A DNA stretch of 29,107 nt from Thermoplasmatota archaeon (GCA_018334795.1 JAGXLH010000006.1:1-29107); one strand, 5' to 3'. Counted from the first letter of the stretch, positions 14,508 through 23,190 are shown. Translations and numbers: made by a program. Notes: a model not told the origin generated them from the sequence alone.

Positions 14508-16163
14508 TTAAGCGATTTGTTTCAATGATGCATTAGGGTTATTTCGTTTTTTTTTAATTGCAGCTTTAATGAACCCATCGAATAATGGTGCTGGTTTAAT
14601 GGGTCGAGATTTAAATTCAGGATGAGCTTGAGTTGCTATAAAGAATGGATGGTCAGGTAGTTCTAAGAATTCCATAAGAATACCATCTGGTGAATGACCA
14701 GAAAAGACAAGGCCACCATCTTCAAGTGTCTTTACAAAATCAGGGTTTACTTCATAGCGATGCCGATGTCGTTCTTCGACTTCATCCTTTCCATATAATT
14801 CATGAACTCGTGTTCCTTTTTTTAAAATTGCAGGATACGAACCAAGTCTCATGGTTGCGCCATATCTAGATTCTTGAAGAATGTTTACTTGTTCTGGAAT
14901 GAAATCAATCACTGGATACTTGGTGTCTTTGATAACTTCTTTTGAGTGGGCATTAGGTAGATCACAAACATTTTGAGCATATTCAACTACAGCTAGTTGC
15001 ATACCAAGACATAAGCCAAGATACGGGATATCATGTTCTCGAGTATAGGTAACCGTATCGATCTTTCCTTGTATTCCTGAAAGCCCAAATCCACCTGGTA
15101 CAATAACTCCATCAACATGGTCTAAAGTTACAAGTTTATCTGAGTCCTCTTCAAATTCCTTTGAATCAATCCATTGAATTTTTGGAATAAGATCATTCTT
15201 CCATGATGCATGTTTAACAGCTTCGATAACAGAGATATATGAATCAGAAAGTTGACTGGTCCCAATATCGAAATATTTTCCAACGATACCAATCGTAACG
15301 CTTTCTTCTAACTTTCTAATATTTGTGATGAATTCCTTCCAAGGTTTTACATCTTCAACATCTTTTCTCAGCCTCAATTTTCGAAGAATTTTCTTACATA
15401 ATTGTTGTTTTTCAAACAACAATGGAACCGCATAGACATGATCAATGTTTGAATCACTAATGACATCTTCTTCTTTTATGTTACAAAATAAAGCGATTTT
15501 TTCTTTGCGAACACTATCTAATAAATCATCTGCTCGAGCAACGATAAAATCCGGTTGAATACCAATCTCTCTAAGCAGTTTTACCGAGTGCTGTGTTGGT
15601 TTTGTTTTTGCCTCGCCAAGAGCATCTAAGACCGGAACATAGGTTACGTGAACAAAAAGAACCTTATCTCCTTCAAGTTTCATTTGACGAACCGCTTCTA
15701 AAAATAAAACGTTTTCGTAGTCACCAACGGTTCCCCCAATTTCAACGAGGATAAAATCATAATTTTTGTCTTTCGCTGGCCGCCGAATCCGATTTTTGAT
15801 TTCATTTGTGACATGTGGGATGGGTTGAACGGTTTTACCTAGATATTTTCCTTTTCGTTCCTTATCAATGACAGATCCATACACTTGTCCACTGGTAATA
15901 TTATGATATTTTGGAATGTTAATGTCCAGGAAGCGTTCATAATGACCAAGATCTTGGTCGATTTCTCCACCATCTTCAGTTACCCAAACCTCTCCATGTT
16001 CGGTAGGTCGAAGGGTTCCTGCATCACAGTTAATGTAGGGATCTATTTTCATTGCAGTGACATTATAGCCATGCATTTGCAATATTTTTCCAACTGAGGC
16101 AGTGGTTATTCCTTTTCCTAACCCTGAAACAACTCCTCCTGTCACAATAATATAATTCGCCAT
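14508..16163 (-). CDS. pyrG: CTP synthase
   Basis: Converts UTP to CTP with glutamine as nitrogen donor. 551 residues, close to the usual 530-550. The N-terminal synthase domain has the P-loop-like TGGVVSGLGKGITTASVG (8-25), KIDPYINCDAG and EVWVTEDGGEIDQDLGHYERF. The C-terminal class-I glutamine amidotransferase has GGFGLSGIQGK, the nucleophile motif GLCLGMQLAVVEYA and the His/Glu part QAHPEFKSRP. The start ATG at 16163 agrees with the family N terminus (MANYIIVTGG). It follows Alba on the minus strand with a gap of 163 bp that has no gene. Function is secure. Confidence 0.97.
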   Translation of the reverse strand: MANYIIVTGGVVSGLGKGITTASVGKILQMHGYNVTAMKIDPYINCDAGTLRPTEHGEVWVTEDGGEIDQDLGHYERFLDINIPKYHNITSGQVYGSVIDKERKGKYLGKTVQPIPHVTNEIKNRIRRPAKDKNYDFILVEIGGTVGDYENVLFLEAVRQMKLEGDKVLFVHVTYVPVLDALGEAKTKPTQHSVKLLREIGIQPDFIVARADDLLDSVRKEKIALFCNIKEEDVISDSNIDHVYAVPLLFEKQQLCKKILRKLRLRKDVEDVKPWKEFITNIRKLEESVTIGIVGKYFDIGTSQLSDSYISVIEAVKHASWKNDLIPKIQWIDSKEFEEDSDKLVTLDHVDGVIVPGGFGLSGIQGKIDTVTYTREHDIPYLGLCLGMQLAVVEYAQNVCDLPNAHSKEVIKDTKYPVIDFIPEQVNILQESRYGATMRLGSYPAILKKGTRVHELYGKDEVEERHRHRYEVNPDFVKTLEDGGLVFSGHSPDGILMEFLELPDHPFFIATQAHPEFKSRPIKPAPLFDGFIKAAIKKKRNNPNASLKQIA

Positions 16164-16326
16164 TGAAAATCAACAGTAGACAGTAATGAGATGCAGTATT
16201 AAAATTGTTTGTGTTTCTTAAAAAAATAATGTGGTTAAAAATCATTGATTGATGAAACATTAAAAAATAATAAAAAAATAAAGAATAAAAATCAACTTTG
16301 ATCATTCTTTAGATTCTTTGATGTGT

Positions 16327-16617
16327 TTAGTTTGTCGACAAAGTGATTTCTATAGATGATACATTTGAACTGCGTCCTTCTTCGTTAGTTAGGCTTTCTG
16401 TTCCAATGATGATATCTTTTATGACTGCATCTTTGACGAATCTGTTTCGAACGATTTCAGCGGTGTCTACTGCTCGACTGATTGCTCTGCCTCGAGCTTT
16501 GATAGATACATCATCTGATCCGCCATTGAATTGAGTGACAACGGCGAGAACATAGCTCATTGGTGGTTTGTTTCCTACAAAAATAGTGTTTTCATCGGCT
16601 GTTTCATTTCCTGGCAT
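16327..16617 (-). CDS. alba: Alba, DNA/RNA-binding chromatin protein
   Basis: 96 residues of the Sac10b/Alba family, abundant dimeric proteins that coat DNA and RNA in archaea. The signature VGNKPPMSYVLAV (14-26) contains the lysine (K17) equivalent to the acetylated K16 of Sulfolobus Alba. It is followed by SIKARGRAISRAVDTAEIVRN (38-58) and IIIGTESLT. A 10-residue polar extension precedes the conserved core. The ATG at 16617 is supported by a strong ribosome site GGGAGG about 7 bases upstream on the minus strand (16625-16630). It sits alone between thiD-thiN and pyrG. Confidence 0.93.
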   Translation of the reverse strand: MPGNETADENTIFVGNKPPMSYVLAVVTQFNGGSDDVSIKARGRAISRAVDTAEIVRNRFVKDAVIKDIIIGTESLTNEEGRSSNVSSIEITLSTN

Positions 16618-16772
16618 ATCTCTATACCTCCCTAGAATATCTATTGTTTTAATTGTTTACTAGTTAGGAGATGCCAACTGGATAGTTCTAGATAAAACTT
16701 TCGCCTTCTGTTAATTAGGGAGTAAAAAAAGGCATGTGATTTGTAGGACGGATTCATTGAGTTATTGGTTTT

Positions 16773-18125
16773 TTAGTATTGATGAATTATTTGTTTTAAT
16801 TTGCGATATACATCGGATGGATTTTGTCCTAAAATTCGAATCATTGGTTCTTTTCCCATGCCACCAGTATCATAAATACAATCTGGACATGTTTCTGTTT
16901 TTTTTATCGCTGTTTTCGTTCCCCAATCCATTGTTGAAGACGTATTCTCTGGTTCGTTTATCCGGTTGAATGATGAGATACGAAATGAAGTTTGCTTGAT
17001 CATTGAAAGATTTTTTGAAGTATATTTGATGTTCATTGCACATCGTTGATTTGGATAAGTTTTCATGACTGCTAAAATAATCGAGGCGATGTGTTTAGAT
17101 GATCCAAATTGAAGTGGACCACAACGCTGAGGCTTATTTGACGATCGAACTATTCGTCCATTCAGAGCACAAATATCATTTTTATTTTTTGCATCTGGTA
17201 AAGCAAAACCAATGTTACATCCAACTTCCGGAGTAAAAGATAATGGTAATTCATCTACTATCTTACGTATGATTTTTGAAAGATACATCCATGTTTCTAG
17301 ATGGAGGGATGATTGTATTTTTTGTGGAGCATTCTTAATTGTTTGATTTGTGATACGTAATACATCTGATCCTTCTCCAATGGTGTATCCGTTGTTTATC
17401 ATATTCCATAAACTATATTTTGCTTGGGTGAATGCTGATTGAACATTGTTTCCTTTTGCAAGATATGCAGTTATTAAAGCTGAAAAAGTACAACCTGATC
17501 CATGTGCTTTTTTGTTAGGAATTTTTGGCAAGGATAGTTCAGTGAATTGTTTGCCATCATACAGAATGTCGTATGCTTTTTTGTTTTGAAGATGCCCTCC
17601 TTTTAACACAACGTGTTTTGCTCCCATAGTATGGATTTTTTTTGCTGCTTGTTTCATTCCTTCAACTGTTGAAATTGAATGTTGAGTTACAGCTTCAGCT
17701 TCAGGTATATTAGGAGTGATAATAGTGGAGATTGGAATAAGTGTTTTTTTTATTTCTTCTGTAAGATTTGTTGATGCAAGAGAATCTCCGCTTGTTGCAG
17801 TAAGTACTGGATCAACGATTAAATCCCAGTTATATTTTTTTGTCGCAGAGGAAACAATTTTGGCAATGGATGGTTCATACAACAATCCTGTTTTTACATG
17901 TTTTATAGGGATATCTTCCATTACCGTTTCAATCTGGTTTCTAATATCTTCTGCAGAGGTAGGAATGATTTTTTTTACAGTTTGCGTGTTTTGTATGGTG
18001 ATACTTGTTAGCACTGTTGTCCCGTGAATGCCAAGAGCGGTAAATGATTTTAAATCTGCCTGGATGCCGGCCCCTGCTGAGGAATCAGATCCACCAATGG
18101 TCATAGCTGTTTTCGGATTCATCAT
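16773..18125 (-). CDS. thiD: ThiD-ThiN fusion: HMP/HMP-P kinase with thiamine-phosphate synthase
   Basis: 450 residues catalysing consecutive steps of thiamine synthesis. The N-terminal ThiD part (about 1-255) phosphorylates hydroxymethylpyrimidine; it shows TIGGSDSSAGAGIQADLKSF (10-29), KHVVLKGGHL and the anion-hole motif GSGCTFSALI. The C-terminal ThiN domain (about 265-450) replaces bacterial ThiE and joins the pyrimidine and thiazole parts; it shows VGCNIGFALPDA, GPLQFGSSKHIASI and KTYPNQRCAMNIKY. This fusion is typical of archaea. Two adjacent ATG codons (18125 and 18122) could start it, with no clear ribosome site. I looked upstream for a TPP riboswitch (CTGAGA / ACCTGA core) and found none. 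The shared TATA region at 18197-18205 could also drive the plus-strand small ORF. Confidence 0.93.
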   Translation of the reverse strand: MMNPKTAMTIGGSDSSAGAGIQADLKSFTALGIHGTTVLTSITIQNTQTVKKIIPTSAEDIRNQIETVMEDIPIKHVKTGLLYEPSIAKIVSSATKKYNWDLIVDPVLTATSGDSLASTNLTEEIKKTLIPISTIITPNIPEAEAVTQHSISTVEGMKQAAKKIHTMGAKHVVLKGGHLQNKKAYDILYDGKQFTELSLPKIPNKKAHGSGCTFSALITAYLAKGNNVQSAFTQAKYSLWNMINNGYTIGEGSDVLRITNQTIKNAPQKIQSSLHLETWMYLSKIIRKIVDELPLSFTPEVGCNIGFALPDAKNKNDICALNGRIVRSSNKPQRCGPLQFGSSKHIASIILAVMKTYPNQRCAMNIKYTSKNLSMIKQTSFRISSFNRINEPENTSSTMDWGTKTAIKKTETCPDCIYDTGGMGKEPMIRILGQNPSDVYRKLKQIIHQY

Positions 18126-18196
18126 TTGATGGATAATGTGATTCTGTCTTAAAGATATTGATTGATTTTTTCATTTTTGATAGTTTGACAGTACAG

Positions 18197-18205
18197 TTTT
18201 AAATA
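18197..18205. promoter_or_regulatory. Possible bidirectional TATA element
   Basis: TTTTAAATA reads as a TATA box in both directions (TATTTAAAA on the minus strand). It would place a plus-strand start at about 18230 (small ORF) and a minus-strand start at about 18170, upstream of thiD. Confidence 0.35.
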
Positions 18206-18229
18206 GAGAAAGCAAGTAAAAATAATGTT

Positions 18230-18382
18230 GTGAGATGTATGAGGAAGTATGAGCAAGGAATAGATCATCATTTGAAATCAATTGGATTGAAACCAAGGTA
18301 TGAAAAAAAATATGTACAGTATTTAAAAAGAAGATATGGGATTAAACGAGCGAAATTGTTTTCAAAGCCAATTTCTTCGTAA
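18230..18382 (+). CDS. Possible leaderless microprotein, basic, unknown function
   Basis: An open frame with GTG at 18230 (50 residues) or ATG at 18239 (47 residues) ends at TAA 18380-18382. The product is very basic: KYEQGIDHHLKSIGLKPRYE, then KKYVQYLKRRYGIKRAKL, with an amphipathic look and about one third charged residues. A TATA-like TTTTAAATA at 18197-18205 lies 25-30 bp before the GTG, the spacing of a leaderless gene, as seen for other genes here. The frame fills the otherwise unexplained 274-bp gap between divergent thiD and convergent MFS genes. I recognise no family. It could be a decayed gene fragment or a chance frame; a real small nucleic-acid-binding protein is possible. Confidence 0.4.
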   Translation: MRCMRKYEQGIDHHLKSIGLKPRYEKKYVQYLKRRYGIKRAKLFSKPISS

Positions 18383-18399
18383 TATTCTTTCTAAATCAA

Positions 18400-19590
18400 T
18401 TAACTATCTTGGTCTTGGGCTGCATTATTTTTAAAAAAGATACTTATGGTGGCAACTATACTTGCTATGGCCATGAAGATGAACGGAATCCATATACCAA
18501 AAACATCTGAGAGAAAGCCACTAATGTATAATAAGAACGTTCCTCCACCTAGTTGAAGGGTGAAAATAAATCCAAATGTTTTTCCTTCATTTGATTCGTG
18601 TGTAATTTCTGAAACATATGAAAATAAGATTGGAAAAGTAAGAAACGTAGCTATCCCAAGGATTGCCACAATAACTGGAATGATACTGAGAATAGGGTTT
18701 ATGATAAGAAAAAAGTTCATTGTTGCAATGGTGAGATAACACAGGATAATTATTTTTTTCCTTCCTATTTTTGAGTGAAGATGCCCATAGAAGAATGCAG
18801 CTATAGTTCCAAATCCAATCCAGAGAGAAACGATAAATCCTATGATTGATAATGAGAGTGGTGTGTTTTCGTCTAGAAAAAGAGGTAAGTACGTGAGTGT
18901 TGTTCCCCAAGTGGCTCCGCTGATAATAAGCATTGGTGCGTAGTATCTGAGTTTTGTTATGATTTTTTTATAATCATGAATTTTTTCTTTGAAAAGTTTC
19001 TTTTGATGTACTGGTTGTTGTTTGAGATCTGTTTTCGGAATGTTTTTAGTAAGAATATATCCTAATACTATCGATATAATTCCGATGATGGTCCAGATGT
19101 AGAAGGGATAGGTCCATCCGATGGTTTCAGCAATGAAAAGTGTTGATGCAATAGCGATGAAAACTCCGAGGTCTCCTAAGGCGCTTTGAATGCCCATTGC
19201 CCAGTCAAGACGGTCTTTTTTGAATCGTTTTGATATTAATCCTATACCAAGTGGGTGAAAGAAACTAGATGAGAATCTAAGGAGGATGAAAAGAGCGAAT
19301 AACGAGATGAATCCTTGGATGTTTGGAAATATGAGCAGGGCGATTACAAGTAAACTCATACCAGTGAGAAGTAATGTTTTGAAATTTCGTTTGTCTGAGA
19401 GAATCCCAATGAAGAACTGTGCAAATAGGCTTACGGCTAGTCCCGTTCCGGTGATAATTCCAATTTGTGAATATGAGAGATTAAAAAGAGTTCTGAAGAC
19501 AGGGAAGAGTAATGGTACTAGTGAGATAACACCATCATTGAAAAGATGAAAAAAGCACACGGTAATTAGAAGTTTTATATTATTTTTCAT
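18400..19590 (-). CDS. MFS transporter, fosmidomycin-resistance (Fsr)-like
   Basis: 396 residues with about 12 hydrophobic segments in two halves joined by a charged loop (about 190-215). MFS loop motifs are GILSDKRNFK after TM2 and GHLHSKIGRKK after TM8. The segment LLRFSSSFFHPLGIGLISKRF resembles the SFFHP motif of the Fsr branch, whose members export fosmidomycin and other small compounds in bacteria. The substrate here is unknown. The start at 19590 has a TATA-like GTTTTTAAAG about 35-40 bp upstream. The neighbouring RHH regulator gene (19647-20177) lies upstream in the same direction but 56 bp away, and could be co-transcribed. Confidence 0.85.
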   Translation of the reverse strand: MKNNIKLLITVCFFHLFNDGVISLVPLLFPVFRTLFNLSYSQIGIITGTGLAVSLFAQFFIGILSDKRNFKTLLLTGMSLLVIALLIFPNIQGFISLFALFILLRFSSSFFHPLGIGLISKRFKKDRLDWAMGIQSALGDLGVFIAIASTLFIAETIGWTYPFYIWTIIGIISIVLGYILTKNIPKTDLKQQPVHQKKLFKEKIHDYKKIITKLRYYAPMLIISGATWGTTLTYLPLFLDENTPLSLSIIGFIVSLWIGFGTIAAFFYGHLHSKIGRKKIIILCYLTIATMNFFLIINPILSIIPVIVAILGIATFLTFPILFSYVSEITHESNEGKTFGFIFTLQLGGGTFLLYISGFLSDVFGIWIPFIFMAIASIVATISIFFKNNAAQDQDS

Positions 19591-19646
19591 TTAGGATTAT
19601 CAAGGCTGAGAACGAAACACCCTTTAAAAACCATTATTCTTTGGTT

Positions 19647-20177
19647 TTAGGGAGGGGTCGTTGACGCAAACATGTTTTTAATTCGAATTAACCGCTCAAT
19701 AGGATTATCATAGTGATTTTTCATTCGTTGATATCGCAACTGATTTTTCTCATACCATTCTTCAAATTTAAGCACGTCTACATACATTTCTGGGAATTCC
19801 TTTAGCATTAATTGTTTTCGACGGTGAAGTGCATCAGTATCATTATCGTCAAAAGCATTGAAATAAGCGGTAAGTACATGTTTAGCTCGTTTGAGTTCGT
19901 TTTCAAATTCAGGATTTTTCTTCCGTTCTTCTTGTAAGCGCTTTCGTGCTTTTTTATCTTGGATCTCTTTGTGCACATCCTTTTTTATGATGGTTTCTTT
20001 TTCTTCTTCCATTCTTGTGATGATGGCGTTTTGTACGAGTTTTGATAAACTAATATTTTGCTCATAAAGAAAAGCATCCATATATTTTGGAATGCTGATG
20101 TTTTTTCGTATATGTGTGTGAAGTTCTTCTGGTGAAAGCTGGTTGTATTCGTTTGTTTTATCTTTTTTTCTTCCCAT
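19647..20177 (-). CDS. Ribbon-helix-helix DNA-binding protein with coiled-coil C-terminal region
   Basis: 176 residues from the ATG at 20177 (a TTG at 20204 would add nine residues, but it lies inside the palindrome). Residues about 24-57 (HIRKNISIPKYMDAFLYEQN, then ISLSKLVQNAIITRMEEE) have the strand-helix-helix pattern of MetJ/Arc-type dimeric regulators. They are followed by a long charged helix (about 58-105, KDVHKEIQDKKARKRLQEER), which probably forms a coiled coil. The remaining part (AYFNAFDDNDTDALHRRKQL, ENQLRYQRMKNHYDNPIERL) is not recognised and may sense a ligand or partner. No toxin gene is adjacent, so this is not an obvious antitoxin. An 18-bp inverted repeat at 20198-20215 lies just ahead of the start. 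Confidence 0.7.
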   Translation of the reverse strand: MGRKKDKTNEYNQLSPEELHTHIRKNISIPKYMDAFLYEQNISLSKLVQNAIITRMEEEKETIIKKDVHKEIQDKKARKRLQEERKKNPEFENELKRAKHVLTAYFNAFDDNDTDALHRRKQLMLKEFPEMYVDVLKFEEWYEKNQLRYQRMKNHYDNPIERLIRIKNMFASTTPP

Positions 20178-20197
20178 ATCACACACGCCAAATTTGC

Positions 20198-20215
20198 TAC
20201 ACAATACATTGTGTA
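20198..20215. promoter_or_regulatory. Inverted repeat, probable operator of the RHH gene
   Basis: TACACAAT-AC-ATTGTGTA has perfect 8-bp arms. It sits 20-38 bp before the ATG at 20177 and immediately downstream of a TATA-like CTTAAATTA (about 20216-20224, minus strand), that is, between TATA box and transcription start. Short palindromes of this kind are typical RHH targets. The 7-mer ACATTGT of one arm recurs at 20273-20279 within a second, looser inverted repeat (20251-20257 / 20272-20278). Confidence 0.6.
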
Positions 20216-20323
20216 ATTTAAGAACTTTTTTAATAATTTACCCTAATTTTCAATGTTGATAACGGTCTCAAAACATTGTTAGTATTGTTTTTGAAAAAAA
20301 TATGTTTGTGACTTATGACTAAT

Positions 20324-21001
20324 TTAGACTATTTTTTTGATGGTAGATTTTGGAAAATGAATAGTAAATGGATCTACCCTCAAGGAGACCACTGGTTTTT
20401 TTTCTGAGAGTTTTGGAAACATCTCAGAATTGACTTTTAAATGTAATACTTTTGCTAAACGTCCCGTTCCAGATCCTGAAAATTTGGTATAAAATGCTTT
20501 ATCTTCATGTTCTTGCACTAATGGAAAAGGTAAAAATTTTGTGTTAACTGGAATTTTCATCCGTCCATTTTTTAGTTTCAGATCAATAATATTCTTTTTC
20601 TTAGAAAAAACTTGAATTTGAGTAATGTGTTTCTCACTTTCTTTAAAATCAAACGATGCGTGTTCTTTTGGAATGGCCCAGTTTTGAATTCCGTTCATTT
20701 TGCTTACTAGTGTTGATACATAGATTTTACTAATCGTTTTTTTCTTTTTCCCTGCGTAACGAATGTTTCCTGGAATAAAAAGAAGTTCCTGGTATGGACC
20801 GGCATTTGATTCTTGATAATCAACGATCATCACTGCACCAAATCCACCGAGAAAAGAATCCTTAAATTTTTGAGAAAGAAAATCATCCGTCTGGATTTCT
20901 TTTTTGGAAAATCGATAGAGAAGAATAAATCCTTTACCTTTTAACGACCAGGGAGCAGGATATTTTTTAATCATGTTTTCTTCATGGTTAGTTGATTTCA
21001 C
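20324..21001 (-). CDS. Acetoacetate decarboxylase-superfamily protein
   Basis: 225 residues. Recognisable family segments: YPAPWSLKGKGFILLYRF (14-31), GFGAVMIVDYQESNAGPYQE (53-72, strand plus 'SxxGPYxE' motif), FIPG (75-78), and KIYVSTLVSKMNGIQNWAIP followed by KEHASF (92-117). In acetoacetate decarboxylase the Schiff-base lysine lies in a PKK motif; here it is PKE (K112-E113), so the neighbouring lysine that lowers its pKa is missing. The superfamily includes members with other chemistry, so I do not assign acetoacetate as substrate. The GTG at 21001 has a TATA-like TTTAAAATTA about 26-34 bp upstream, suggesting a leaderless start; an ATG at 20974 is the alternative. Confidence 0.75.
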   Translation of the reverse strand: MKSTNHEENMIKKYPAPWSLKGKGFILLYRFSKKEIQTDDFLSQKFKDSFLGGFGAVMIVDYQESNAGPYQELLFIPGNIRYAGKKKKTISKIYVSTLVSKMNGIQNWAIPKEHASFDFKESEKHITQIQVFSKKKNIIDLKLKNGRMKIPVNTKFLPFPLVQEHEDKAFYTKFSGSGTGRLAKVLHLKVNSEMFPKLSEKKPVVSLRVDPFTIHFPKSTIKKIV

Positions 21002-21117
21002 TATATTTCACCTTGAAACCAGGTAATAATTTTAAATCAATTATATTGGAAGAAATAATGGTGTTGTATATTAAAGATAAGAGGGTAAAAAGAAAAAAAG
21101 AAATTTTTTAAAACTGA

Positions 21118-22947
21118 TTATGCAAAACCGCCAAGTTGAAGACTTGGATCCCCAATCAGAATAAACTCCTGAAGGGTGATACATTCAGTACCTACTTCAT
21201 TAAGATAATCTGTTTGACATTGAGTAAATAATTCTCCAAGTTTCGCACCAGGTTCATATGCTTCATAGAAATGGGTATTTAAGAATCCTGCACCCCAATG
21301 AGCCCCATCTTCATCAACTCCAGTAAACGCCACACGAGTCGATCCAATGGATGCAATACAACCCCCATTTGGTTTTTTTACGATTTGCCATGAAATTGGA
21401 GGATACAGCGAATCTAACTCGTATTCAATTCCATAAATAAAAGAGAGTACTTTGATAAGTGGAAGTGGGTACCATTCTTGAAGATCCTCAATGGTGAAAT
21501 CAAGTTTTGTTGTAGAACAAGCATCAAAAAAGATAACTGGTAATTTATATCCATTAAACACTCCAAATAAATAAGGTGTAAAATATTCTATTCGTTGTTC
21601 TACATCTGGGGGTGAAGTACCAAATCCTTGTTCGTATCCGTGTCCTGAATAACTAATAAATCCTGCTCCAGCGGTGAGTTCCTTGTTAATAGTTAATGGA
21701 TTAAAATTTCCTTTTGAAGTCCATAATTTCACTGGTTCAAAACCATGAGATTCCATTATCTCCGCAATGTGTTGAGTGACCAATTCACCCTCTATTACTC
21801 CATGGCCGGGGAAGGTATCTCCTGCCATCAGAATTATTTTTTTATACCAAGATGATGAAGCAGCAGTATTTTCATAGGTGATGATCTTGTTCACTATTGT
21901 TTTAACTTCTTTTTCATCCTCACAAGGAATTCTTCCAACGTGCAAATCAGGGTATAAATCTACATGTTCAAGTAAACCATCTTCCCAATTATATTCACTG
22001 AATTTATCATTATTATTCGTATCCCAACTTGAAAAACTTCCATCACTTTCGAACACATCAGCGTAATAAAGATCAGTAAGGATATTGTCATCATGATAGA
22101 CACGAATAGCTGTTTCCCTCATTGGTGTTAATTCTACACTTCCAAGTAATAATGCATATGATACGCCCTGTGTTTTCACAACATCATAAATATATTTTTT
22201 AATTTGTTCAGCATGATCTCTTCCAGTATAATCTCGATAAATTTGTTCAACAGAAGTATACATTGTTTGTACATTATAATCATTTTTATGATCGACCAAT
22301 GGCTGAGTTTCATCTGCAAATGATTCAGGGCCAATGATGACTAGTTTGTTCTCATTTGTCTCTTGAACGGGTGTTGATCCTGGTTTGTACGTTATTGAAA
22401 TGGTGATTTCTTTGCTGAATTCTAGTGTATCTTCTGTAGGGATGTATTGGATTGGATGCCAAGTTAGAGTAAGTGTGTTTACAAGTTTCTCATCGTGTAA
22501 TCCTGCTGCAATTCTTGAGTTTATAGTTTGGGATGGGTAAGGACTTGAAGATTCGTATATCTCTTGATTAATTTCTTTTTCCATTAGTGTGATTGAAGGA
22601 TTAAGTGGTGTTGGATATGCAACGGGGTTGATTTGTGTATCAATAGTAATTTCTTCTTGATGTGATATTTCATAATTTAATGATTGAATCGTTGATCCAA
22701 ATGGCAAGGTTATGGTTTTAGTTATGATTGGGAGTGATGGATGTGTTGGTATCTTGATTTTTCCTGTTGCTTCGGGAATAGAAATGGAAATAAAATCCTC
22801 TGTTTCAGCTGTTGATATGGATGATGCAGAGAGTGAAAGTGTTATCGTTTCTGTTTGAAAGTTTTGATTCGTTGGCATGCTAAAAACATAACTGCTACTG
22901 CTTAAAAAAATTGCAATTAGAAATAATACAATGAATTGTTTTTTCAT
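21118..22947 (-). CDS. Secreted gingipain-like cysteine protease (peptidase family C25)
   Basis: 609 residues. A Sec signal peptide (about 1-23: KKQ, then a hydrophobic core FIVLFLIAIFLSSS, ending near FS) marks export. Residues about 30-195 form a beta-rich propeptide-like domain (HPSLPIITKTITLPFG). The protease domain (about 200-609) shows KLVIIGP, YALLLGSVE, TDLYYADVFESDGSF, HVGRIPCEDEKEV, the catalytic histidine in SYSGHG (H436) and the nucleophile in FFDACST (C477), then GGCIASIGSTRV and LIGDPSLQL. It ends right after the protease domain, with no Ig, PKD or sorting domain. Extracellular C25 and C11 proteases are reported for MBG-D and related sediment archaea that digest detrital protein. 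The TATA box GTTTAAATAC lies about 40 bp upstream. Confidence 0.9.
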   Translation of the reverse strand: MKKQFIVLFLIAIFLSSSSYVFSMPTNQNFQTETITLSLSASSISTAETEDFISISIPEATGKIKIPTHPSLPIITKTITLPFGSTIQSLNYEISHQEEITIDTQINPVAYPTPLNPSITLMEKEINQEIYESSSPYPSQTINSRIAAGLHDEKLVNTLTLTWHPIQYIPTEDTLEFSKEITISITYKPGSTPVQETNENKLVIIGPESFADETQPLVDHKNDYNVQTMYTSVEQIYRDYTGRDHAEQIKKYIYDVVKTQGVSYALLLGSVELTPMRETAIRVYHDDNILTDLYYADVFESDGSFSSWDTNNNDKFSEYNWEDGLLEHVDLYPDLHVGRIPCEDEKEVKTIVNKIITYENTAASSSWYKKIILMAGDTFPGHGVIEGELVTQHIAEIMESHGFEPVKLWTSKGNFNPLTINKELTAGAGFISYSGHGYEQGFGTSPPDVEQRIEYFTPYLFGVFNGYKLPVIFFDACSTTKLDFTIEDLQEWYPLPLIKVLSFIYGIEYELDSLYPPISWQIVKKPNGGCIASIGSTRVAFTGVDEDGAHWGAGFLNTHFYEAYEPGAKLGELFTQCQTDYLNEVGTECITLQEFILIGDPSLQLGGFA

Positions 22948-22982
22948 ATTTGTCCCCGTTACTAAGTATTATGTTTGAAATA

Positions 22983-22992
22983 GTATTTAAAC
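22983..22992 (-). promoter_or_regulatory. TATA box of the C25 protease gene
   Basis: On the minus strand GTTTAAATAC lies 36-45 bp before the ATG at 22947. A GGGG-containing ribosome site (CGGGGAC) is about 4-9 bases before the ATG, so this message has a short leader. Confidence 0.45.
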
Positions 22993-23115
22993 ATTCCACT
23001 GAGATTTTGAATCTTTTCAAATTGTCCCTCTTTTAATTGTTGAAGAAAAATACTATTTTAATTAACCACATTCCTCATATTATACAAAATAGTGCTATAT
23101 AAATTTTGCAGTTAC

Positions 23116-23124
23116 CTTTATATG
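23116..23124 (+). promoter_or_regulatory. TATA box of iorAB
   Basis: CTTTATATG is one of the best archaeal TATA matches in the window. It predicts a transcript starting near 23147 and a leader of about 44 bases that carries the GGGGAG ribosome site at 23179-23184. Confidence 0.6.
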
Positions 23125-23190
23125 CGCTAGAAAGTTCATCAAATTGAACGAAAACCTACCGTTTACTATCCACCTTTTGGGGAGATGATC

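Noticed and set aside
18126..18260. TPP riboswitch expected ahead of thiD-thiN
   Set aside because: No CTGAGA or ACCTGA-type conserved core or helices on the minus strand; only an AT-rich promoter region is seen.
18587..18910. 107-residue minus-strand frame inside the MFS gene
   Set aside because: Same-strand alternative frame with odd composition; the transporter frame has family motifs and this one has none.
19647..20177. Toxin-antitoxin module based on the RHH protein
   Set aside because: No small toxin gene next to it; the neighbours are a full-length MFS transporter and an acetoacetate-decarboxylase-fold gene.
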